Source of the DNA: Porticoccus litoralis
GTDB taxonomy: Bacteria > Pseudomonadota > Gammaproteobacteria > Pseudomonadales > Porticoccaceae
Direction: 5' to 3'
NCBI RefSeq assembly: GCF_030676955.1
Contig: NZ_JAUUUU010000001.1
Coordinates: 620,001-684,000 of the forward strand
DNA: 64,000 nt
Below are positions 7,283 through 16,197 of the stretch, one piece after another. The position numbers were made by a program, and so were the translations under genes. Position 1 is the stretch's first letter; every line of letters starts with the position of its first letter. The notes beneath the pieces are model-generated. The model was not told the origin of the DNA. It saw only the letters and a program-made list of their open reading frames with translations, and did no database searches.

Positions 7283-9792
7283 GAAAAATCTGGGATCTGG
7301 TCGGCGGCGTTCACCCCCCCGAGAACAAACACCAGTCGGTGCAGCAGCCCATTGGCCGCCTGCCCCTGCCTGAAAAACTGGTCATCCCCCTCAATCAGCA
7401 CATTGGTGCGCCGCCAAAGCTGGTCGTCAATATTGGCGATGAAGTATTGAAGGGTCAGGTACTGGCAGAACCCAATGGCATGGTCAGTGTCGGTGTACAT
7501 GCACCAACCTCCGGCGTCATCAGCGATATCAGCGATTATCCGATTCCTCATCCATCTGGCATGTCGGCCCGTTGTATTACCCTCATTCCAGACAACTATG
7601 ATCGCTGGATTGAACACGCGGGCTTGGACGACTTCAGGGCCTGCAGCCCGGCCAAGTTGCTGGAACTGATTCGCGAAGCCGGAATCGCCGGACTCGGTGG
7701 CGCGGGCTTCCCGGCTGCAGTAAAACTATCAGCGCGCAAACCGGTCAGCACCCTGATTATCAACGCCACCGAGTGTGAGCCGTACATCACTGCCGATGAC
7801 ATGCTGATCCGCGAACGTGCCGAGGATATCGTTGAGGGTATACGCATTCTCGCCTACATTCTGGGCGACCCCGAAGAAGTCCTGATCGGCATTGAGGACA
7901 ACAAACCCGAAGCCTATGAAGCACTGCAGCCCTATCTCGCCGACACCAATATCGAACTGGTGGAATTCCCCACCCGATATCCTTCAGGCGGCGAAAAGCA
8001 GCTGATCCAGATCCTGACCGGCAAGGAAGTACCCAGTGGCGGCCTGCCGGCAGATATCGGTATTGTCTGCCAGAACATCGGCACTACCTATGCCGTCCAG
8101 CGGGCGATCCGCCACGGGGAACCCCTGATCTCCAGGGTCACCACGGTCACCGGTCGGGCCTGTACGCTGAACCGCAATTATCAAACTCTGATCGGCACCC
8201 CCATCAGTCACTTGCTCAAGCATAACGGTTACGATCATCACCACTGTGCCCGCCTGATCATGGGCGGCCCGATGATGGGCTTTACCCTGACGGATATGGA
8301 CGTACCCGTCATCAAGACCACCAACTGTATTCTGGCACCCTCAAAAGAAGAGCTGCCCACCCCACCTCCCGCACAAGCCTGTATACGCTGCGGAATGTGT
8401 GCCGAGGCGTGCCCTGCCAGCCTGTTGCCACAACAACTGTTCTGGTACGCACAGTCTCAGAACTACGAGCGCCTGGAAGCTCACAACCTGTTCGACTGCA
8501 TAGAATGCGGTGCCTGCTCCTATGTCTGCCCCAGCAATATTCCACTGGTGCAGTACTACCGCGCTGCAAAAGGCGAAATTCGCAAGCAGGCCCAGGAAAA
8601 AATCAAATCTGATCGTGCCCGGGCACGCTTTGAATTCCAACAGGCCCGCAAAGCCAAAGAGGAAGCGGAAAAAGCTGCCAAACGCGAAGCGCGTAAAAAA
8701 GCTGCAGCCGAAGCACGGGCGAAGAGCGGCGATCCGGCCGCCACCACTGACTCGCAAAGCGATATCGTGCAAGCCGCCATGGCTCGGGCAGCAGAAAAGC
8801 AGGCCTCGCCGGAAGCACAGAAAGCTAAACTGGAGCGTGGCGTAGCCCGGGCAGAAAACCACCTGCAAACCGTGGAGCAACGATTGCTGGCGGCAGAACA
8901 GGAAGGCAATGAACAACAGGTGGAACAGGCTAGAGCTGCAGTAGCTGATGCACGCCTGCGCCTCGATGATGCCCACGCCAAACTACAGGCTCTGGAAACT
9001 GAGGGGGCTAGTACTGAAAATAAGGTCATGGATCGGCTACAGGCCAGTCCCAACGAGGCCCTGCAGAAAAAGATTGCCAGCCTCAGGGAGCGTATTGCGA
9101 TCACTGAGCAGAAAATTGCCGAGGCCGACGACGAAGCACTGAAAACAGCACTACAAAACGGTCTGGACAAGCAGATCGGCAAGCTGAAAGAGGCTGAAAA
9201 ACAGTTGGCTGAAACCCCTGCTGGTGACGCTGTGTTGACACCGGCAGGCACCACCGATGCCGCTGCCGCGGCGATTGCCAAAGCCCAGGCCCGTGCGGCA
9301 GCCATGGGCAACCTGTCTGAAGAAGACAAGCTCCGTGAGTCCATCATGTCACTGGAGGGCCGTATCGAGAAGGCACAGGCCAAACTCGATGAAGCCCGGG
9401 CCAGTGAATCCGAACACGTAGATGCCCTGCAGACCGGTCTCAACAAACTGCAGCAGAAGCTGCTGGACAACCGCGAGAAATACTTTGCCCTGACCGGCCA
9501 AACCGTATCTTCAGAACAACCACCAGGCACAGAAGACCAACCACAGGATGCGGCCTCTGCCGCCATTGCCCGCGCCCAGGCGCGTGCCGTAGAGCTGGCC
9601 AACATGTCCGAACAGGACAAACTGCGAGAAGCCGTAGATTCCCTGAAGGGGAGACTGGAAAAGTCCCGCCAGAAATTGCGTCAGGCGGAAGCCGAAGGCT
9701 CAGAACATGTGGAAGCTCTGCGCACCGCCGCAGAAAAACTTGAAGCTAAACTCGTCACTGCCGAACAGCAGCTGGCTGAATACAACGCCTGA
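7279..9792 (+). CDS. rsxC: Rnf complex NADH-binding subunit RnfC with long repetitive coiled-coil tail
   Basis: Encodes 837 residues. Residues 1-450 are the conserved RnfC core: N-terminal sandwich domain, the NADH/FMN-binding GAGFPAAVK and ATECEPYIT region (near 140-170, as in NuoF), and two 4Fe-4S motifs CIRCGMCAEACP (about 370) and CIECGACSYVCP (about 409). Residues from about 435 to the end are highly charged Ala/Glu/Lys/Gln helix, predicted coiled coil. Within it, units starting near residues 493, 658 and 756 share the form AAxAIAxAQARA...LSEEDKLRE...L.GR.EK. Other species also have RnfC tails of variable length, but this one is close to half the protein. The core is certain; the role of the tail is unknown. 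Confidence 0.95.
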   Translation: MRKIWDLVGGVHPPENKHQSVQQPIGRLPLPEKLVIPLNQHIGAPPKLVVNIGDEVLKGQVLAEPNGMVSVGVHAPTSGVISDISDYPIPHPSGMSARCITLIPDNYDRWIEHAGLDDFRACSPAKLLELIREAGIAGLGGAGFPAAVKLSARKPVSTLIINATECEPYITADDMLIRERAEDIVEGIRILAYILGDPEEVLIGIEDNKPEAYEALQPYLADTNIELVEFPTRYPSGGEKQLIQILTGKEVPSGGLPADIGIVCQNIGTTYAVQRAIRHGEPLISRVTTVTGRACTLNRNYQTLIGTPISHLLKHNGYDHHHCARLIMGGPMMGFTLTDMDVPVIKTTNCILAPSKEELPTPPPAQACIRCGMCAEACPASLLPQQLFWYAQSQNYERLEAHNLFDCIECGACSYVCPSNIPLVQYYRAAKGEIRKQAQEKIKSDRARARFEFQQARKAKEEAEKAAKREARKKAAAEARAKSGDPAATTDSQSDIVQAAMARAAEKQASPEAQKAKLERGVARAENHLQTVEQRLLAAEQEGNEQQVEQARAAVADARLRLDDAHAKLQALETEGASTENKVMDRLQASPNEALQKKIASLRERIAITEQKIAEADDEALKTALQNGLDKQIGKLKEAEKQLAETPAGDAVLTPAGTTDAAAAAIAKAQARAAAMGNLSEEDKLRESIMSLEGRIEKAQAKLDEARASESEHVDALQTGLNKLQQKLLDNREKYFALTGQTVSSEQPPGTEDQPQDAASAAIARAQARAVELANMSEQDKLREAVDSLKGRLEKSRQKLRQAEAEGSEHVEALRTAAEKLEAKLVTAEQQLAEYNA

Positions 9793-9804
9793 CGGATAAC
9801 GCCC

Positions 9805-10872
9805 ATGGCCTTGCTGAAACTCACCTCACCCCATGCACATGCTGCCCAGAATACCGGGGCTGTCATGCGCCTGGTGCTGCTGGCGACAATTCCCGGTCTG
9901 CTGGCGCTGACGGTGTTTTTTGGCTGGGGATCACTGATCAATATTCTGATCGCCGGCACCGTCGCCGTCTGTTGTGAGGCTTTGGTCATGCGCTTGCGCA
10001 AGCGCCCGATGATGTTCTACCTGCGCGATTGCAGTGCCCTGGTCACCGCAGTTTTGCTGGGGCTGGCCCTGCCGCCACTGGCTCCCTGGTGGGTGGTGGT
10101 GATCGGTACAGGATTTGCCATCCTCATAGCCAAGCATCTCTATGGTGGCCTCGGCTACAACCCTTTCAACCCAGCCATGGTCGGGTATGTCGTCCTCCTG
10201 ATCTCCTTTCCGGTGCAGATGACCGCCTGGGCCACGCCCCTGCCGCTCTACCCCGAAGGCGTGTCAGCACCGAGCTTCTGGGAATCGTTGCAAATTGTTT
10301 TTCCGGTACTCAGTCCGGAAAATATCGATGCCGTCACCGCCGCCACACCGCTGGATACGTTCAAACACAACAGCAGTCTGCTGGTGACGCAACTGTATGA
10401 AAAAACCCCGCTGTTCAGTCAGGCCCACTGGGCCGGTCTCGGCTGGGAATGGGTAAACCTCGGGTTTCTCGCTGGCGGAATTTTGCTGCTGGCCCGCCGC
10501 GTCTTCACCTGGCATGCTCCAGTCGCCATGCTCAGTAGCCTGGCACTGTGTGCCGCCCTGTTTTACGACAGTGGCAGCTCTGCCAGCCACGGCTCACCGC
10601 TGATGCACTTACTGTCCGGGGGCACCATGCTGGGGGCATTCTTTATTGTCACCGACCCGGTGACCTCGGCGACCAGCAATCGCGGACGACTGATCTACGG
10701 CGCCCTGATTGGCGTGCTGATTTTCATTATCCGCAGCTGGGGTAGTTACCCGGATGCCGTAGCATTTGCCGTGCTACTGATGAATTTTGCCGCGCCCCTT
10801 ATCGATAATTACACGCTGCCGCGCACCTACGGCCATACCAAATCCCGTCGCGCCACGGAGAAGAAGGAATAG
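9805..10872 (+). CDS. rsxD: Rnf complex membrane subunit RnfD/RsxD
   Basis: Encodes 355 residues with eight to ten membrane helices; homologous to NqrB of the Na+-pumping NADH:quinone reductase. It carries a covalent FMN on a threonine, and the expected attachment sequence is seen as DPVTSATS near residue 285. LYGGLGYNPFNPAMVGYV near residue 112 is another family signature. It lies 12 bp after rsxC and 2 bp before rsxG, inside the rnf operon. It provides the membrane path for electrons and probably for ions. Length and start are standard. Confidence 0.95.
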   Translation: MALLKLTSPHAHAAQNTGAVMRLVLLATIPGLLALTVFFGWGSLINILIAGTVAVCCEALVMRLRKRPMMFYLRDCSALVTAVLLGLALPPLAPWWVVVIGTGFAILIAKHLYGGLGYNPFNPAMVGYVVLLISFPVQMTAWATPLPLYPEGVSAPSFWESLQIVFPVLSPENIDAVTAATPLDTFKHNSSLLVTQLYEKTPLFSQAHWAGLGWEWVNLGFLAGGILLLARRVFTWHAPVAMLSSLALCAALFYDSGSSASHGSPLMHLLSGGTMLGAFFIVTDPVTSATSNRGRLIYGALIGVLIFIIRSWGSYPDAVAFAVLLMNFAAPLIDNYTLPRTYGHTKSRRATEKKE

Positions 10873-10874
10873 CC

Positions 10875-11558
10875 ATGGCTACCCTGGGGAAATCCATCAG
10901 TTTTAATAGTGTAGTGCTCGGCATCTTTGCCCTGATCACCGCGTCTCTGCTGGCCGGTACTTATCTGGGCACCAAAGACCGTATTGCCGATGCCAAACGG
11001 GAAGTGGCAAAGCGGGCACTGCTGGAAATTATTCCGCTGGAACAGCACAGCAATGACCTGCTAATGGACACGTTACCTGTGCCCGCAAATTTTCTGCACA
11101 CGCTGGGCCTGGATGATGAGGGCGGCGACATCAATATCGCCCGCCAGGGAGATGAGCCGATTGCGGTTATTGTTCCCGCCGTGGCACCCGATGGCTACAA
11201 CGGTGATATTCAGTTGATTGTCGGCATCAATATCGATGGCACACTGGCCGGGGTCCGCACTATCTCCCACCATGAAACACCGGGGCTGGGCGACAAGATC
11301 GACCTGAAAAAGAGTGATTGGATTCTGGGTTTTAACGGCAAGTCCCTGACCAACCCGCCACCCTCCCAGTGGAAAGTGAAAAAAGATAAGGGAGACTTTG
11401 ATCAGTTTACCGGCGCCACCATCACGCCTCGCGCCGTGGTCAAACAGGTCTACAAAACCCTCAAATACTACAATGAAGACCAAGAACGGCTACTGAAAGC
11501 TGCCCGAAAAAAACCGGCAGTTACCCATCAGACCAGCGAGGAAGCCAATAATGGCTAG
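10875..11558 (+). CDS. rsxG: Rnf complex periplasmic FMN subunit RnfG/RsxG
   Basis: Encodes 227 residues. One N-terminal helix (about 9-29) anchors a periplasmic FMN-binding domain. The conserved flavinylation motif is visible as FTGATITPRAVV near residue 176, where the Thr receives FMN by phosphoester linkage (ApbE-dependent; no apbE gene lies in this window). HHETPGLGDKI near residue 133 is also typical. The start ATG lies 2 bp after the rsxD stop, and the gene overlaps rsxE by 8 bp, so translation is probably coupled. The C-terminal 30 residues are a basic, variable tail. Confidence 0.95.
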   Translation: MATLGKSISFNSVVLGIFALITASLLAGTYLGTKDRIADAKREVAKRALLEIIPLEQHSNDLLMDTLPVPANFLHTLGLDDEGGDINIARQGDEPIAVIVPAVAPDGYNGDIQLIVGINIDGTLAGVRTISHHETPGLGDKIDLKKSDWILGFNGKSLTNPPPSQWKVKKDKGDFDQFTGATITPRAVVKQVYKTLKYYNEDQERLLKAARKKPAVTHQTSEEANNG

Positions 11559-12264
11559 TACCAGCTCACGAGAAGTCGCCCATAACGGATTATGGAAGAA
11601 CAACCCGGCACTGGTTCAACTGCTGGGGTTGTGTCCCCTGCTGGCGGTTACCGGATCGGTGGTGAATGCACTGGGACTAGGCCTGGCTACCATGCTGGTT
11701 CTGGCTGGCTCCAACACCGTGGTTTCAATGATTCGCAACCATGTTTCCGAGGCAGTCAAAATCCCCGCCTTTGTGATGATCATTGCCACGTTCACCACCT
11801 GCACCGAACTGCTAATGCAGGCATTTACCTACGAGCTTTACACTATTCTAGGGATTTTCATTCCACTGATCGTCACCAACTGCATGATCCTGGGGCGGGC
11901 AGAAGCCTTCGCCTGCAAAAACCCTGTAGCCATTTCGCTGTTTGACGGCCTGATGATGGGCGGTGGATTTGGCCTCGTCCTGCTGTTGATTGGCGCCATT
12001 CGTGAAATTCTCGGCAGCGGCACCCTGTTTGCCGACATGCACTTGCTGTTCGGACCCATCGCTGAAAACTGGACACTACACCTGTTTGGCGAAGGCTATG
12101 GTTTTCTGATTGCCGTATTGCCCCCCGGCGCTTTCCTCGTGGCCGGCATGCTCATCGCCCTGAAAAACATCATCGACGACCGCGTTGAAAAACGTCAGGC
12201 AGCCCGCCGTGAACCGGTCACCACCGGCACCAAACGTGTGCGCACCACCGGCGTAATCAGCTAG
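11551..12264 (+). CDS. rsxE: Rnf complex membrane subunit RnfE/RsxE
   Basis: Encodes 237 residues with six membrane helices, the pseudo-symmetric partner of RsxA. Signatures are NPALVQLLGLCPLLAVT near residue 18 and the second-half TNCMILGRAEAFA near 109, both keeping the Cys that ligates the buried cluster. It ends the operon rsxABCDGE. In Pseudomonas and Escherichia nth (endonuclease III) usually follows, but here a ThDP enzyme with its own promoter follows instead, so nth has been lost from this position or moved. Confidence 0.95.
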   Translation: MASTSSREVAHNGLWKNNPALVQLLGLCPLLAVTGSVVNALGLGLATMLVLAGSNTVVSMIRNHVSEAVKIPAFVMIIATFTTCTELLMQAFTYELYTILGIFIPLIVTNCMILGRAEAFACKNPVAISLFDGLMMGGGFGLVLLLIGAIREILGSGTLFADMHLLFGPIAENWTLHLFGEGYGFLIAVLPPGAFLVAGMLIALKNIIDDRVEKRQAARREPVTTGTKRVRTTGVIS

Positions 12265-12312
12265 ACCGGCGAGATCTAACAAGCACGGCACAAGGCCCAA
12301 ACACCGGTGGCG

Positions 12313-12341
12313 TTGACTCACCGGGTTGCCCTGAATAGCAT
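12313..12341 (+). promoter_or_regulatory. sigma-70-type promoter for the ThDP enzyme gene
   Basis: TTGACT at 12313-12318 and TAGCAT at 12336-12341 are separated by exactly 17 bp. Initiation would fall near 12348, about 30 nt before the ATG at 12379. The match is 5/6 and 4/6 to consensus. It separates the gene at 12379 from the rnf operon. Confidence 0.45.
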
Positions 12342-12378
12342 GGTTCTCTCGTTCGCCAATTGAGATGTTGAGGCAAAG

Positions 12379-14103
12379 ATGAAAAAAACCGGGGCATGGC
12401 TCACCTGTTACGCACTAGAACAGATTGGTGTCACCCGGGTTTTTGGCATCCCCGGAGCCCACAACGCAGACATCTACCGGGAACTTGAACACTCAGCCCG
12501 CATTACCCCACACCTGGTCACTCACGAAGCCAGCGCTGCCTTTATGGCGGATGCTGTCAGCCGCACGACAGACACCATCGGCACCCTGCTGGTGGTTCCT
12601 GGCGGCGGCATTACCCATGCAACCAGCGGCATTGCCGAGGCTTTCCTGTCGGGGATACCGTTGCTGGTCATTGCCGGCGGAGTCGAGCAGCAAACCGGCC
12701 ATCGCTACCAGCTGCATGATATTGACCACCACAGCCTGCTGAAGCCGATCACCAAAGCCACTTTCCTGGTGGAGTCAGCCAACGACATCGCCCCCACACT
12801 ATTTGAGGCCTACCGCTGCGCCATGGAGGGTGAACGGGGCCCGGTGTTTGTGGAAATTCCCATAGACCTGCAAGCCAATAGTTTTGACGTTCGCACCCTG
12901 CCCGAATTTCATGGTCACCCTAACCAACCACATCTGGACTCAGCGGCGATCGAAGAGGCCGCCCAGCGTTTGATTAATGCCAAACAGCCCGGCCTGTTTA
13001 TCGGCTGGGGGGCTCGCCATGCCAGTGCCAGTTTACAGGCGCTGTCATCACATCTGGGGGCACCGGTGGCCACCACGCTGCAGGGGTTGGGTGTATTTCC
13101 CGCCAGTCACCCGCTGCATGCCGGCATGGGTTTTGGCCCCGCCGCCGTACCGTCGGCACAACAGGCATTTGCCGATTGCGATTGCCTACTGGCAGTGGGT
13201 ACACGCTTTTCAGAAACCTCCACCGGAAACTATGGCATGTCGCCACCCGCCAATCTGATCCATGTGGATATCAACCCCGACGTGTTCAACGCCAACTACG
13301 AAGCGGCGCTGACTCTGCAGGGAGACGGCAAGGCCGTGGTAGACGCCCTGCTTTCCAGGGTAAGCGAATTGAAGCCCAATGCCGCCAACAGCCAGGTCCT
13401 GGCAAAAACCATCGCGACACTAAAACAGGAGTATCTGGACAGCTGGTTGAAATTACCCGGAGATAGAGTCAACCCGGCCCGTTTTCTGACAGCACTTCGC
13501 ACTCACCTGCCAGCGGATGCCCTGCTGGCCTGTGATGATGGCAACCATACCTTTCTCGCCGCAGAGTTGTTCCCGATTCTACCGGGCGGCAATTTCATTT
13601 CACCCAGCGATTTCAATGCCATGGGTTACTGTGTTCCGGCTACCAACGCCCTGAAACTCTGTCACCCCGACCAGGTCGTGGTCGGCATTGTCGGTGACGG
13701 AGCCATGATGATGACGGGGATGGAAGCCATCACTGCCAGCAAATATCACCTGGGGGTCATTTATTGCCTGTTTAACGATGGCGAACTTTCCCAGCGCAGC
13801 AGCCAGCGCCCCGGTCGTTACGGTGCCATGTCGAAACTGGGCGAAGCTGACTGGATTGCTTTTGCCCACGCCGTGGGCTGTGAATACGTGGCTGTGGAGG
13901 ACAATCAGGAAATCGAGTCGGCCCTGAACACCGCGATGTCTCTCGCGGCCAAGCAACAACCGGTATTTATGGATGTACATGTGGATTACAGCCGTCGCAG
14001 CGCTTTTTCCGAAGGGCTATTGAAGGCCAGGCAAAAACAATCCGGCCGTACCTCCCGGGCCAGATGGCTGGCACAGGCGCTAAAAGACAAGATCGTTGGC
14101 TAG
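12379..14103 (+). CDS. ThDP-dependent acetolactate-synthase-like enzyme
   Basis: Encodes 574 residues with the three-domain layout of the acetolactate synthase / benzoylformate decarboxylase superfamily. The N-terminal PYR domain has the cofactor-activating Glu in LVTHEASAAFM (about 51), the central domain is Rossmann-like, and the C-terminal PP domain has the Mg-ThDP motif GDGAMMMTG ... CLFNDGE (about 439-470). It decarboxylates a 2-oxo acid and transfers or releases the resulting aldehyde; the exact substrate cannot be read from sequence. No small regulatory IlvH/IlvN partner lies nearby, so a catabolic role is more likely than branched-chain synthesis. The next gene on the same strand is an anion symporter 63 bp away, which may import its substrate. 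Confidence 0.8.
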   Translation: MKKTGAWLTCYALEQIGVTRVFGIPGAHNADIYRELEHSARITPHLVTHEASAAFMADAVSRTTDTIGTLLVVPGGGITHATSGIAEAFLSGIPLLVIAGGVEQQTGHRYQLHDIDHHSLLKPITKATFLVESANDIAPTLFEAYRCAMEGERGPVFVEIPIDLQANSFDVRTLPEFHGHPNQPHLDSAAIEEAAQRLINAKQPGLFIGWGARHASASLQALSSHLGAPVATTLQGLGVFPASHPLHAGMGFGPAAVPSAQQAFADCDCLLAVGTRFSETSTGNYGMSPPANLIHVDINPDVFNANYEAALTLQGDGKAVVDALLSRVSELKPNAANSQVLAKTIATLKQEYLDSWLKLPGDRVNPARFLTALRTHLPADALLACDDGNHTFLAAELFPILPGGNFISPSDFNAMGYCVPATNALKLCHPDQVVVGIVGDGAMMMTGMEAITASKYHLGVIYCLFNDGELSQRSSQRPGRYGAMSKLGEADWIAFAHAVGCEYVAVEDNQEIESALNTAMSLAAKQQPVFMDVHVDYSRRSAFSEGLLKARQKQSGRTSRARWLAQALKDKIVG

Positions 14104-14166
14104 GGTCAAAGCTGTTGAAGCAGAAAAATCTGGTAAGCTGAAGACCCGTTAAAAATTATAAAAACC

Positions 14167-15621
14167 ATGCAAACAACACCTCTGCTGGAAGCCGTCAGAC
14201 AAGTTCGTCTGTTTGCCCTGATCGGCGGACCCATGCTAGCGGTGCTGGTGTTCTGGCTGGTGCCGGACAGCACCCGGGGACTGAATGGCGAACTGCTGAC
14301 GCTGGGGGTACCCGGTCGTATTACGGCGGCACTGGCAGTCTGGATGGCAACCTGGTGGCTGACAGAAGCTGTATCCATTTATGCCACCGCCCTGTTACCC
14401 CTCGCCCTGCTGCCACTGGCTGACGCCAATACCATTTCCACCACGGCACAGGCTTACGCTCACCCACTGATTTTCCTCTTTATGGGCGGCTTTATCCTCG
14501 CCCTCGCCCTGGAGAAGTGGCACCTGCACCGACGTTTTGCAATTTCCGTACTGCGGCTGGTTGGCACCAAACCGTCCACACTGGTCGGCGGCTTTATGTT
14601 TGTTGCCGCTTCCATGAGCATGTGGATTACCAACACCGCCACCACATTGGTGATGCTGCCCATTCTGTTAAGTATTATTCAGTTACTGGACAAGGACGCA
14701 CCCAACCGGGAAAACTTTAGTCTCTGCCTACTGCTCGGTGTCGCCTACGCAGCATCCATTGGAGGTATCGGCACCATCGTCGGCACCGTGCCCAACATGT
14801 TCACCGTGTCCTTTATCGAGCGCGAACTGGGAATCGAGATCAGTTTTGCCCGCTGGATGACCATTGCCCTGCCTATTGTCGTGATCTTTATACCCACCGT
14901 CTGGTGGATGCTGACCCGCTGGATCTACCCACCGGGCGATCAGCCAGTCGATGGCGACTTTCTCAGGCAACCCCGGGAACCCTGGTCTCTCGGCGCGAAA
15001 ATGACCTTGACCATTTTCCTGTTAACCGCCCTGTGCTGGATTGTGCGCCCGCTCCTGATCAAGTTACCGCTACTCTCGGGTTTGAGTGATACCGGTATTG
15101 CGATCATTGCGGCACTGTTGTTGTTTATTCTGCCGGTCAACCTGAAGGAGAGAGAATTCCTTATTGACTGGGAAACCGCCTTGAAGCTGCCATGGGGCAT
15201 CCTGTTACTGTTCGGTGGCGGCCTGGCATTGGCTGGCGCTATTCGCAGTACCGGGGTCGGAGAGCTGCTGGCGGTGCAACTTGCCGGACTGCATGGTATT
15301 CCTCCACTGGTTCTGACCCTGTTGGTGGTTACCTTGATTATTTTTCTCACCGAGTTAACCAGTAACACAGCCACTACCACGGCTTTGATACCCATTTTCG
15401 CCGTTATGGCCGAGGGGCTGGGCATTGACCCTCTACCGATTATCATTCCCGCCACCATAGCCGCCAGCTGTGCCTTTATGTTACCGGTCGCAACGCCACC
15501 CAATGCCATCGTGTTCGGCTCCAACCTGATTCGCATTCCGCAAATGGCACGGGCGGGTTTCGGGATTAACCTGGTGGGTATACTGTTAATCAGCCTGACT
15601 CTTCACCTGACACTGGGCTAA
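14167..15621 (+). CDS. DASS (SLC13) family sodium:dicarboxylate/sulfate symporter
   Basis: Encodes 484 residues with about 11-12 membrane helices. The first-repeat SNT-like motif appears as MWITNTATTLVMLPI near residue 157, and its second copy as TELTSNTATTTALIPI near residue 397. These paired motifs bind Na+ and the carboxylate in SLC13 transporters. ATPPNAIVFGSN near residue 441 is the family C-terminal signature. It imports di- or tricarboxylates, or sulfate, with sodium. The 63-bp gap to the ThDP gene has no clear terminator, so the two may form a uptake-and-use pair; this is inference from position. Confidence 0.88.
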   Translation: MQTTPLLEAVRQVRLFALIGGPMLAVLVFWLVPDSTRGLNGELLTLGVPGRITAALAVWMATWWLTEAVSIYATALLPLALLPLADANTISTTAQAYAHPLIFLFMGGFILALALEKWHLHRRFAISVLRLVGTKPSTLVGGFMFVAASMSMWITNTATTLVMLPILLSIIQLLDKDAPNRENFSLCLLLGVAYAASIGGIGTIVGTVPNMFTVSFIERELGIEISFARWMTIALPIVVIFIPTVWWMLTRWIYPPGDQPVDGDFLRQPREPWSLGAKMTLTIFLLTALCWIVRPLLIKLPLLSGLSDTGIAIIAALLLFILPVNLKEREFLIDWETALKLPWGILLLFGGGLALAGAIRSTGVGELLAVQLAGLHGIPPLVLTLLVVTLIIFLTELTSNTATTTALIPIFAVMAEGLGIDPLPIIIPATIAASCAFMLPVATPPNAIVFGSNLIRIPQMARAGFGINLVGILLISLTLHLTLG

Positions 15622-15654
15622 GAGCCTTAACTACACAACGGAGTACACCACTTC

Positions 15655-16104
15655 ATGCATATCTGGGTTGATGCCGACGCCTGTCCCAATCCCATCAAGG
15701 AAATACTGTTTCGTGCAGCATTGCGTTGCGAAGTTCCGCTGACCCTGGTGGCCAACCACGCCATCCGTGTGCCCTCCTCTCCGCTGATCAAGTTCCGCCA
15801 GGTGGAAAGTGGTTTTGATGTGGCGGACAACCTGATTGCCCAACAAGCCAGTACTGGCGATATTGTGGTGACCGGCGATATACCGTTGGCGGCTGAAGTG
15901 GTGGAAAAGGGTGTACAGGTGATCAGTCCCCGGGGGGAACATTTCACTCCGGCCAATATTCGTCAACGACTGGCGATGCGTAACCTGATGGAAGAATTGC
16001 GCAACACTGGCGAGGTTCGCGGCGGACCGTCCAGTCTTGGCAACACGGAACGACAACAGTTTGCCAATGTACTGGATCGCCTTCTCGCCGCCCGAAAGAA
16101 ATGA
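15655..16104 (+). CDS. yaiI: YaiI/YqxD family protein (UPF0178, PIN-like)
   Basis: Encodes 149 residues. It opens with IWVDADACPNPIKEIL and has VTGDIPLAAEVVEKG near residue 80 and a TPANIRQRLAMRNLMEELR stretch near 100; these are the hallmark sequences of UPF0178. The conserved Asp residues suggest a PIN-like nuclease fold, but activity is not established as far as I know. It starts 33 bp after the symporter with a good AACGGAG ribosome site, so it may be transcribed with it. Confidence 0.92.
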   Translation: MHIWVDADACPNPIKEILFRAALRCEVPLTLVANHAIRVPSSPLIKFRQVESGFDVADNLIAQQASTGDIVVTGDIPLAAEVVEKGVQVISPRGEHFTPANIRQRLAMRNLMEELRNTGEVRGGPSSLGNTERQQFANVLDRLLAARKK

Positions 16105-16123
16105 CTCGAAACAAGAAAAAACC

Positions 16124-16152
16124 TTTATCCTTCAGGACGATACCCGTATACT
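16124..16152 (+). promoter_or_regulatory. possible promoter of the DEAD-box helicase gene
   Basis: TATACT at 16147-16152 with TTTATC at 16124-16129, spacing 17 bp. Initiation near 16159 would leave a leader of about 40 nt before ATG 16198. The -35 match is modest. Confidence 0.35.
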
Positions 16153-16197
16153 TGCGCCCCTCATTTTATCCGGCCTTTGGCCATACAGGCTCCTCAT

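Noticed and set aside
8556..9620. Long open frame on the minus strand opposite rsxC
   Set aside because: It is the Ser/Ala/Arg-rich shadow of the Ala/Glu-rich rsxC tail, with no ribosome site or recognisable domain.
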